Below are positions 8,608 to 16,217 of a DNA stretch of 64,000 nucleotides, in pieces (within the stretch, counting starts at the first letter, position 1; every line of letters starts with the position of its first letter). The stretch spans positions 372,001-436,000 of the forward strand of contig NZ_PDEQ01000001.1 of the NCBI RefSeq assembly GCF_002554795.1, written 5' to 3'. The DNA comes from Longibacter salinarum. Its GTDB lineage: Bacteria; Bacteroidota; Rhodothermia; Rhodothermales; Salinibacteraceae. The position numbers were made by a program, and so were the translations under genes. The notes beneath the pieces are model-generated. The model worked only from the letters and a program-made list of their open reading frames with translations. It was not told the DNA's origin and did not search any database.

Positions 8608-8795
8608 TACTATCTGGAATAGTTTTCATCATATTCGGTATATTGGCTATATTGTACTACAATGACTCCCAAAAGCTTGTTGAAGACATAGGTCATCAGA
8701 GTGAGGCGATGAAAGAAACATCGACAAACGTCATGGTTTCTGGAGTTATGTGAATTGTTGCAGGTGTATACTTTATAATAAAGGAAATTTTTTAA
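8604..8795 (+). pseudogene. Small two-TM immunity-like gene with internal stop (copy C)
   Basis: Sixty-four codons homologous to copies A and B: it starts MILSGIVF, has VEDIGHQSEAM in the loop and MVSGV before the second helix. A TGA at 8751-8753 falls where copies A and B have Leu or Phe, and the frame resumes as IVAGVYFIIKEIF. One base change would explain it. The ATG overlaps the toxin stop. The second helix is lost, so the product is probably inactive, matching the damaged toxin before it. Confidence 0.65.
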
Positions 8796-8898
8796 TACGT
8801 GTCATAATGATTGTTTAGTAGAGCGTATTGCATGTTTGGTGTATGCTGTGTTCGAGTGTGTAAAGCAGGTCGTGTAATACCGTTCGCGATACGTCTGA

Positions 8899-9027
8899 TT
8901 TGTCGATTTTCAAAGTGCGCTCGCCTCTCCTCCAGAACCGAGACCGTCCCCCGCAGATAGAGGTCCAGAAGGAATAGAAGAAGCCATGTATCAAGTTGTA
9001 AATAAATATAATAATAAGAATGACTAA
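8899..9027 (+). pseudogene. Possible toxin tail fragment (module 4)
   Basis: An open stretch with PPEPRPSPADRGPEGIEE, a proline-rich linker-like segment, then MYQVVNKYNNKND and TAA at 9025-9027. It overlaps the start of the membrane gene at 9020. The arrangement copies the toxin/immunity junctions upstream, so I infer another tail remnant. There is no RHS core and no homology to the other tails. Confidence 0.35.
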
Positions 9028-9280
9028 TAAACATAAATATATACTTTATTTAGCCTCGTGCTCATTGGGTGCAGCTACGATTCTCATCGCGTCCATGCAC
9101 GGCAGTTGTGTATATTGGGCTCTCGCTGCGCCTTTCGCTACGACAGCTTTTTACCTGAGTGTATACCTTAAGTCCAACTACTACATAGAGAAAAGTCACT
9201 TGGCAAGGATAGTTTTCAGCATGCTACTACCGGCTACGGCAATGGTAATTGGATTCGTTGTAGCCTTGCTCATTATGTGA
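9020..9280 (+). CDS. Small membrane protein, immunity-like (module 4)
   Basis: An 86-residue, strongly hydrophobic protein with about three membrane segments (residues 8-25, 30-48 and 64-84). It is AT-rich, begins inside the presumed tail fragment before it, and is the last gene of the accessory island. It shows no similarity to the other small membrane proteins here. Its function is unknown; an immunity role is suggested only by the repeated layout. Confidence 0.45.
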   Translation: MTNKHKYILYLASCSLGAATILIASMHGSCVYWALAAPFATTAFYLSVYLKSNYYIEKSHLARIVFSMLLPATAMVIGFVVALLIM

Positions 9281-9683
9281 ATGTCAAAGCCAGGCATACG
9301 ACAATTTTAACTTGTCTTGAGAGCATGTATCGTTGCTATCGGATTCATCAACTTTCTCGATTCAAAACCGTTTGGGATACTGACTATATCCGGCGACGTG
9401 ATCGTCGTCAGAGCAGCACCAAGCCCCGTGATTTAGGAAAATAATCTGCCCGATTCGACATGTCGCCGCGGCTGGTGAGTCTCGACGGCGTCGCAGGCCA
9501 GTTCCTCCTTCCCCGACCGGGTGCGTCCGGATCGCCTCTGTGTCGCCGTCCGCACGCCGAATACGCAAAATCGGATAAACGCGGGTTCGGCTGGTTGAAT
9601 TGCTTGGCCTTGCCTCGGTACCTTATAGGTTCGATCTGCCGTAGCGGGCTCATTCTCGTTCTTCTCCGTCTCTTATTGTCTGC
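9281..9683. other. Gene-free spacer before mutS
   Basis: About 400 bases separate the accessory island from mutS. Composition changes from AT-rich to GC-rich near 9400, which marks the right edge of the island. The segment CCTTATAGG near 9620 could be part of the mutS promoter, but no convincing consensus is seen. No repeat or integrase-type attachment site is visible. Confidence 0.45.
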
Positions 9684-12389
9684 ATGAGTTCTTCCACCTC
9701 CAAGACGTCCAAGAAGCGCGGTCGCACGCCGCTGATGCGTCAGTACTACGACATCAAACGGAAGCAGCCGAAGGCGGTGCTTCTGTTTCGAATGGGCGAC
9801 TTCTACGAGACGTTTGAGGAGGACGCGCACACGGTAAGTCGCATCCTCGGCATCACGCTGACGTCGCGGAATAACGGGAAGGCGGACGACATCCCGATGG
9901 CGGGCTTCCCGCATCATTCGCTGGACTCGCATCTCCCGAAGCTGATCCGCGCGGGCCTTCGCGTCGCGATCTGCGAGCAGGTGGAAGACGCGTCCGAATC
10001 GACCGGCTCCGTCGTGGATCGGGCCGTCGTCGAAGTCGTGACCCCGGGCGTATCGTTTCACGAGGAGCTGCTGAACCCCAAGCAGTCCAACTTTCTCGCC
10101 GGCGTTCATTTCGGGACCGGCCGCGACTCCGACCTCGTGGGCTTCTCGTTCGTTGATGCGACGACGGGCGAGTTCGCTGTCGCCGAGGCGCATATCCGCG
10201 ATCTGGAGAGCCTGATTCAGACCGTCGCGCCATCGGAGCTGATTGTGGACAAGCGGCGCAAAGGTCGGCTCGAGGAGGCGCTTCGCAGCACGCCCTTCAC
10301 GGTGACGACGCAGGAAGACTGGGTCTTCGGCGAGGACTTCGCACAGGAGACGCTCCTCGACCATTTCGGCACGCACTCGATGAAGGGGTTCGGCGTCGAT
10401 GACATGGAGCTCGGCCTTGTGGCCGCGGGCGCCGTTCTGCATTATCTCGGCGAGACGCAGAAAGGAAAACTTCCGCACGTCCAGCGGCTCCAGCGCTACT
10501 CGAACGAGGAGCACATCGCGCTCGACGCACAGACGAAGCGGAATCTGGAGCTCGTCTCGACCGTTCAGGACGGCGGTCGCGACGGCACGCTGGTCGATAT
10601 TCTCGATCAGACGGAGACACCGATGGGCGGCCGGAAGCTCCGGGCATGGTTGGTCCGCCCGCTACGGCGCGTGGATCAAATTCATTGGCGCCTGGAAGCC
10701 GTCGATACCCTCGTTGACGACCGCGACCTTCGGGAAGACCTGCGCGAGGAATTGTCGCACATGGGCGACCTGGAGCGCCTGGCGGGCAAGATCGCGACGG
10801 CCCGCGCGACGCCGCGAGACCTCGTGGCCGTGAAGCGCAGCCTCCAGCGTATTCCCAATCTGACGGAGTTGCTGGATCAGGTTGATAGCTCGACGCTGTC
10901 CGATGTGGCAGATGAGTTAACCGCGTGCCCGGCCGTTGTGCAGAAGATCGACGACGCGCTGGTGGACGAGCCGCCGGCGAAGATCGCCGAGGGTGGTCTC
11001 ATTCGCGAGGGATACGACGAGGAACTGGACGAGCTTCGCGCCATCGCGCACGACGGAAAGGCGTGGATGAGCGAACTGGAGGCCCAGGAGAGCGAGCGGG
11101 CAAACATTCCGTCGCTCAAGGTCGGCTTCAACAAGGTCTTCGGCTACTATCTGGAGGTCACCAACACGCACAAGGACAAGGTGCCCGAGGACTACATACG
11201 GAAGCAGACGCTGAAGAACTCCGAGCGCTACATCACGCCGGAGCTGAAGGAGATGGAGGAGAAGATCCTCACGGCGGAGGAGAAGATCGAAACGCTGGAG
11301 GTGCGGCTCTTTCAGGAGCTTCGCGACACGATCGCGGAGGAGACGGGCGTGCTGCAGTCCAACGCGGCGCGGCTTGCCGAACTCGACGTGTTCACCGCGC
11401 TCGCCGATGTCGCCGTATCGCACGACTACGTGTGCCCGGACGTCAACGACTCGCTGTCGATCGAGGCCGAGGACGGCCGGCACCCGGTCGTCGAACAGAC
11501 CTTGCCTACGGGTGAACGCTTCATCCCCAACGACGTCCACCTCAACCCGGACGACGACCAGATCCTGATCATCACCGGGCCGAACATGGCCGGGAAAAGC
11601 GTGGCGCTCCGTCAGGTTGGCCTGATCGTATTGCTCGCGCAGATCGGATCGTTTGTGCCGGCGCGGTCGGCATCAATCGGCGTCGTGGACCGCATCTTTA
11701 CGCGCGTTGGGGCCAGCGACAACCTCGCGGCGGGAGAGAGCACGTTCCTTGTCGAGATGAACGAGACCGCCAACATTCTCAACAACGCGACCGCTCGTTC
11801 CCTCATCCTGCTGGACGAGGTCGGGCGCGGGACATCGACGTTCGACGGACTCTCTATCGCCTGGGCGCTGGTGGAGTACCTGCACGAGCGTCCGGAGGTG
11901 GCCGCGCGGACGCTGTTCGCGACGCACTACCACGAGCTGAACGCGATGGCGAATCGGCTCGAGCGCGTCCGAAACTACCGGATCCAGGTCACCGAGCACG
12001 AGGGGGAAATCATCTTCATGCGAAAGCTCGTGCCGGGCGGAGCCGATCACTCCTACGGCATCGAGGTCGCGCGCATGGCCGGTCTTCCGTCTCCGGTCAT
12101 CAACCGAGCCCGGGAGATTCTGGTGCATCTGGAAAGCCAGGACCTGGAGGTGCACAGAGACGCGGACGGACAACCGGCATCCGGCGACGGTGTGTCGGCG
12201 AAGAAAGCCGATGCGGACGCCGTGCCGTCCCTCGAAGACAGCCGGGCGAATCAGATGAACCTGTTCTCGCAACCGGATCCTGTGGCAGAGGAGTTGAAAG
12301 AGACGCTTCGTGATGTCGATCCGGACCGGATGACGCCGATCGAGGCGCTGATGAAACTCAACGAACTCCGGCAGCTTCTCGACTCGTAG
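9684..12389 (+). CDS. mutS: DNA mismatch repair protein MutS
   Basis: Recognises mismatches and small loops and starts methyl-independent or MutL-dependent repair. The 901-residue protein is slightly longer than E. coli MutS (853). The mismatch-binding Phe-x-Glu is in GDFYETF (about residue 40). The ATPase has Walker A GPNMAGKS near residue 635, Walker B LLDEVGRGTSTFDG near 710 and the FATHYHEL motif. The C-terminus (SSL-type LMKLNELRQLL) is kept. It is followed 50 bases later by a gamma-carbonic anhydrase-like gene. All core motifs are intact. Confidence 0.97.
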   Translation: MSSSTSKTSKKRGRTPLMRQYYDIKRKQPKAVLLFRMGDFYETFEEDAHTVSRILGITLTSRNNGKADDIPMAGFPHHSLDSHLPKLIRAGLRVAICEQVEDASESTGSVVDRAVVEVVTPGVSFHEELLNPKQSNFLAGVHFGTGRDSDLVGFSFVDATTGEFAVAEAHIRDLESLIQTVAPSELIVDKRRKGRLEEALRSTPFTVTTQEDWVFGEDFAQETLLDHFGTHSMKGFGVDDMELGLVAAGAVLHYLGETQKGKLPHVQRLQRYSNEEHIALDAQTKRNLELVSTVQDGGRDGTLVDILDQTETPMGGRKLRAWLVRPLRRVDQIHWRLEAVDTLVDDRDLREDLREELSHMGDLERLAGKIATARATPRDLVAVKRSLQRIPNLTELLDQVDSSTLSDVADELTACPAVVQKIDDALVDEPPAKIAEGGLIREGYDEELDELRAIAHDGKAWMSELEAQESERANIPSLKVGFNKVFGYYLEVTNTHKDKVPEDYIRKQTLKNSERYITPELKEMEEKILTAEEKIETLEVRLFQELRDTIAEETGVLQSNAARLAELDVFTALADVAVSHDYVCPDVNDSLSIEAEDGRHPVVEQTLPTGERFIPNDVHLNPDDDQILIITGPNMAGKSVALRQVGLIVLLAQIGSFVPARSASIGVVDRIFTRVGASDNLAAGESTFLVEMNETANILNNATARSLILLDEVGRGTSTFDGLSIAWALVEYLHERPEVAARTLFATHYHELNAMANRLERVRNYRIQVTEHEGEIIFMRKLVPGGADHSYGIEVARMAGLPSPVINRAREILVHLESQDLEVHRDADGQPASGDGVSAKKADADAVPSLEDSRANQMNLFSQPDPVAEELKETLRDVDPDRMTPIEALMKLNELRQLLDS

Positions 12390-12440
12390 TCGCCCCGTCG
12401 CCAGTAAGCGGCCTTCTTGAACACAAACGACCCCAACGTC

Positions 12441-13007
12441 ATGATCCGGTCCTTTCTCGGAAAATCGCCGCAGTACGACGAGACGAACTACATCGCCGAG
12501 ACGGCCGTCGTCATTGGCGACGTTACGCTCGGCAGGAGCGCGAGCATCTGGCATAACTGCACGCTTCGCGGCGACGTCAACTGGATTCGTATTGGTGATG
12601 AGTCAAATATCCAGGACAACACCGTCGTGCACGTCACGCACGGCACGGCGCCGACGGAGATCGGCGACCGCGTCACAGTGGGGCATGGCGCGATCATCCA
12701 CGGCTGCACCATCGAAGACGAGGTACTCATCGGGATGGGCGCCACCGTTATGGATCACGCCTTGATCGGAACGAACAGCATCGTGGGGGCCGGCGCGCTC
12801 GTAACGGGCGGCACGAAAATCCCTCCGCGATCAATGGTTCTCGGGAGCCCGGCAAAGGTCGTTCGCGAGCTCACGGATGCAGAGGTCGCCTCGATCGGTC
12901 AGTATGCCGATAACTACGTGCGGTACAGCGCCGTCCACGACGGGCGGGAGACGCCGGAGGAGAATCCGTGGTACCAGGAGGGAGCGCCGCGCCAGGAGTC
13001 ATCGTGA
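12441..13007 (+). CDS. Gamma-carbonic anhydrase-like protein
   Basis: A 188-residue left-handed beta-helix protein of the YrdA/CaiE family with hexapeptide repeats from about residue 20 to 150. The metal-binding His residues are visible in VVHVTHG and GHGAIIHGC. Many members bind zinc as trimers, but carbonic anhydrase activity varies and is not certain. The ATG at 12441 (MIRSFLGKSP) fits the family; an in-frame TTG at 12417 would add eight residues. It probably shares the mutS transcript. Confidence 0.88.
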   Translation: MIRSFLGKSPQYDETNYIAETAVVIGDVTLGRSASIWHNCTLRGDVNWIRIGDESNIQDNTVVHVTHGTAPTEIGDRVTVGHGAIIHGCTIEDEVLIGMGATVMDHALIGTNSIVGAGALVTGGTKIPPRSMVLGSPAKVVRELTDAEVASIGQYADNYVRYSAVHDGRETPEENPWYQEGAPRQESS

Positions 13008-13174
13008 AGCTCGACAAGAGGCACTGATCGATCGGAGCGATCTCGTCGAACAACCGACGGTGCTATGACTTCTGGCGGTTCGGAGCATTTCACTCGCTCC
13101 ATCGAACGCGGCCCGTCAGGGTGGGTACACGCTGTCGTGGACTCGCGCGAGCCTCTGACAATTCCTCCGTACCG

Positions 13175-14104
13175 ATGAACGCTCAGGTCATTCTGAATAC
13201 ACAGACGGCGAAGGAGGCGAAGGAAACGGTCAGCGCATGGGTCGATCGCCATGAGAACGTTCGCCTTTCCATCACCGGGCGGGCGGACGATGCGCGCGCT
13301 GTCGTGCGAGACGCAATCGATAACGGAATGGACCGGGTGATCGCCGCGGGGGGAGATGGGACGCTCCATCTCGTCGCGAGCGAGGTACTGAATTCGGCGG
13401 CCGATAATACTGACACGCCTGCGGTGGGCTTATGTCCGCTGGGAACGGGGAACGACTACGCGCGAAGCATCGGATGCCCCGACCAGCCGCACGACGCCCT
13501 CGATCTGGCTCTAACCGGTCGGGTTGCACGCGTCGACGTGCTCCGTGCGGAGACGGAGGATCCGGACATCTCACCGCAGTGGGGTGTAAACGCAGCGGCG
13601 GGCGGCCTGAGTGGGAAGGTGGATGAGGTCATCACCCGGGAGCAGAAGGATCGGTGGGGACCGCTCGCGTTCGTGCTGGGGGCGGCGGAGATGATGACGG
13701 ATGTGCCCCGATATGAAACGGTGATTCGGTATTCCGCCGAGGATGGATCGGAGCAAGAATGGCACGGTACGGCCGTGAACGTTATCTGCGCGAACGGTCG
13801 TACCGTCGGTGGCGGCATGTCTGTGGCCCCGGAAGCCTGCCTGACGGACGGAAAGATGGATCTTGTCGTGCTCCGCCACGGTCCGATGCGGAAACTGGCC
13901 GGGGCCGGGACGCGGTTGCTGGCCGGTCGTTGGGATGAGCACGAGTTGATCGATACGATCCGGACGTCCAGTGTCAAAATACGGTCGTCTCCCGGACTCA
14001 AGTTTAACGTCGACGGGGAGCTGTGGACCGATAAAGCGATTACGGTTCGTGTCCTCTCCAACGCGCTGCCAATCGTTCCCGGTGCGGATGCGCCTGCACT
14101 GTAG
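13175..14104 (+). CDS. Diacylglycerol kinase family lipid kinase
   Basis: A YegS/BmrU-type lipid kinase of 309 residues, predicted to phosphorylate a lipid such as diacylglycerol using ATP at the inner face of the membrane. The nucleotide-binding GGDGTLHLVASEV is near residue 65 and the family motif PLGTGNDYARS near 88. The C-terminal beta domain has the VDGE element. The ATG at 13175 (MNAQVILNT) is preferred to an upstream extension. The true substrate is unknown; ceramide or sphingosine is possible in Bacteroidota relatives. Confidence 0.88.
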   Translation: MNAQVILNTQTAKEAKETVSAWVDRHENVRLSITGRADDARAVVRDAIDNGMDRVIAAGGDGTLHLVASEVLNSAADNTDTPAVGLCPLGTGNDYARSIGCPDQPHDALDLALTGRVARVDVLRAETEDPDISPQWGVNAAAGGLSGKVDEVITREQKDRWGPLAFVLGAAEMMTDVPRYETVIRYSAEDGSEQEWHGTAVNVICANGRTVGGGMSVAPEACLTDGKMDLVVLRHGPMRKLAGAGTRLLAGRWDEHELIDTIRTSSVKIRSSPGLKFNVDGELWTDKAITVRVLSNALPIVPGADAPAL

Positions 14105-14221
14105 AATGAGAGCTCTCCCGCAGCCAGTTGGCTCAAAGTATTGCAGGTCAGAGACAACCCGGCGTGACGATGTGCGTCCAAACGATGTTCGTCATTGCGT
14201 TTCTCCTAGCACGCCATCTGA

Positions 14222-15109
14222 ATGCCATCACAGCGCACATTCCTGATCGGACTTGTCCTCGTTCTCGCCATTGGCGTCGCGGCTGCAGCTTTTGCAGGAT
14301 GCACCACGATCCGGATTAACGAAACCGATGTTTTTCTGCCGAAGCCATCGATTACGCCGGCTTCGTTTACGAACGAGAGGGTCCAGCTTACCGAATACAG
14401 TGTACCGAGTGATACCGTCGACCTGGATGCGTGGTATTTCGAACAGCCGGGTGCGCGCGGTACGGTCTTATTTTTTGGCGGAAATGGGTTCTACCTCGTC
14501 CAGTCGAAAGGGTATGTCGAAGCCTTGACGAGTTTTCCTCTCAACGTCCTGATGTTTGATTACCGTGGGTACGGAAATAGCGGCGGAGAACCGGCCGTTC
14601 AGGCGTTCAAGAAGGACGCGTCACGGATGTATTCGTTTGCCGTCGATTCCCTGAAGGTCAATCCGCAGCGTCTGATTGTCCACGGGCACTCGTTGGGCAC
14701 GTTCATGGCGACGCACACGGCGCAGAATCACCCGGTCTCGGGCGTGGTGCTCGAAAACCCCGCGACCAACGTTGAGGATTGGATTGATGGATTGGCGCCC
14801 TGGTTCGTCCGCCTCTTCATCGACTTCGAGATTGCAGAGTCGCTGCGAGGTGAGAGCAACCTGAACGTCGTTCAAGATCTGAGCGTCCCACTTCTCCTGT
14901 TGGCGGGAGAGGAAGACCAGGTGACGCGTCCAGAGATGGCTCGATCCCTGTACGAGGAAGCTATGTCCACGCAGAAGAACCTCGTTATTGTCGACAGTAT
15001 GGGGCACAACCGCCTGTATGTCGACGATCGATACACGTCGGCCTATCAAGATTTCCTTGACGCAGTGCTGTCCGACTCACTCGCCGATGTGACATCGCCA
15101 ATGCCATAA
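14222..15109 (+). CDS. Alpha/beta hydrolase, predicted lipoprotein
   Basis: A 295-residue serine hydrolase with a lipoprotein signal: a hydrophobic stretch at residues 8-26 and lipobox AFAGC with Cys27. The nucleophile elbow is GHSLGTF near residue 160, the acid is probably Asp in GEEDQVTRPE and the His is in SMGHNRLY. It resembles the Abhd12/13 and BEM46-like group. It is likely held on the outer or inner membrane facing the periplasm. Its stop lies 12 bases from the convergent TPR gene. The substrate is unknown. Confidence 0.85.
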   Translation: MPSQRTFLIGLVLVLAIGVAAAAFAGCTTIRINETDVFLPKPSITPASFTNERVQLTEYSVPSDTVDLDAWYFEQPGARGTVLFFGGNGFYLVQSKGYVEALTSFPLNVLMFDYRGYGNSGGEPAVQAFKKDASRMYSFAVDSLKVNPQRLIVHGHSLGTFMATHTAQNHPVSGVVLENPATNVEDWIDGLAPWFVRLFIDFEIAESLRGESNLNVVQDLSVPLLLLAGEEDQVTRPEMARSLYEEAMSTQKNLVIVDSMGHNRLYVDDRYTSAYQDFLDAVLSDSLADVTSPMP

Positions 15110-15121
15110 ACTCCCCCGAGG

Positions 15122-16123
15122 CTATGGATTTGCGCAGTAGGAGTCGACGATCTCCTGTACTTCACTCTTGAACGGGGCGTCCAGGCCGAGGGCAAGTGCT
15201 TTCTCGAAATTGGCGCACGCCGGTTCTCGCTCCTCTTTTCTGCCGTATGCCATGCCGCGGGTGCGGTACGCCACGGCAAATTCCGGATTGAGCTCGATGG
15301 CTTTGTTCAAGTCGGTGATGGCATCATCGAGATTGCCTACATTGAACTTCGCCTGACCTCGATTGCTGTAAGCTGTCGCGATGGAGGACACGGAGCCATC
15401 AGACGCATTGAGTGTCTGAATGAGCTTCGAATACGTGTCGATCGCGTTCTGAAACTGTCGAGCACGGAATTCGGCCTCACCTTTTACCCGGTATGGCGCC
15501 GGACGATCAGGCACGATCTTGATCGCATCCACGGCGTCAAAGTACGCCTGCTCAAGATTCCCAAGCTTCAGGTGGGCGCGCCCGCGGTTGATTAGCGCTT
15601 CCACGTTCGTCGGGTTTAAGCTCAGCACCTTGGAGTACGAATCGATCGATGCCCCATAGCCCTCGGTCTTAAACTGGATGTTCGCGAAGAGAATCTGTAC
15701 GTCCTGGCTCTGCGGTTCGAGTCGTGCCGCCTCTCGAGCGGCGGCCTGGGCTTTGACGATGCTTCCGTGGTCTGTGAGAATGCGGGCCTTCAGTTCGTAC
15801 GCTCCAGCGAAGAACGGGTCGCGTTCGACGGCGTCGTCGAGGGCCGCGAGGGCCTGCCCCCAGGAATCCATCTTCAGGTGCGCTTCCGCCTCTACGCGGA
15901 GAGCTGTTGGCACATCGTCGTCGATGCTGAGCGTGTCGAGGGAGACGAGGCTGTCGACGAGAGAGATGGTTGCCTCATACTCTCCGTTGTCGTACGCCTT
16001 TTCGGCCTGCGTCAGCAGGTCCTGTGCATGGGCCGGAGAGAGGTTAAGCGAAAGAAAAGCGATCAGCGAGCAGACGAAGATACGCGCGAGCACGATGAGC
16101 CGGTGACTTGTGAGCGGATCCAT
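15122..16123 (-). CDS. TPR repeat protein, secreted
   Basis: A 333-residue protein with a signal peptide (hydrophobic core about residues 10-28, cleavage after AHA near residue 33) and at least six tetratricopeptide repeats, for example VEALINRGRAHLKLGNLEQA and AYSNRGQAKFNVGNLDDA. It should act as a periplasmic or outer-membrane scaffold. No enzyme domain is seen. It lies just downstream of the propeller gene on the same strand, about 95 bases apart, so the two may be cotranscribed. Confidence 0.87.
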   Translation of the reverse strand: MDPLTSHRLIVLARIFVCSLIAFLSLNLSPAHAQDLLTQAEKAYDNGEYEATISLVDSLVSLDTLSIDDDVPTALRVEAEAHLKMDSWGQALAALDDAVERDPFFAGAYELKARILTDHGSIVKAQAAAREAARLEPQSQDVQILFANIQFKTEGYGASIDSYSKVLSLNPTNVEALINRGRAHLKLGNLEQAYFDAVDAIKIVPDRPAPYRVKGEAEFRARQFQNAIDTYSKLIQTLNASDGSVSSIATAYSNRGQAKFNVGNLDDAITDLNKAIELNPEFAVAYRTRGMAYGRKEEREPACANFEKALALGLDAPFKSEVQEIVDSYCANP

Positions 16124-16217
16124 GGGGAAACACTACCTCACAAGGAACGGGCCATTTGGTTCGTATACCAGACAGAAATCCGTGAAGCACCGTTCGTCTG
16201 CCCGCCGAAGATATCCG

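Noticed and set aside
5300-9280. Prophage or integrative element as the explanation of the AT-rich island
   Set aside because: No integrase, transposase, phage structural gene or tRNA-borne attachment repeat is present. The RHS core motifs explain it better.
9408-10514. Long minus-strand open frame overlapping the mutS start
   Set aside because: It lies antisense to well-conserved mutS codons, has an Arg-rich composition typical of mirror frames in GC-rich DNA and matches no family.
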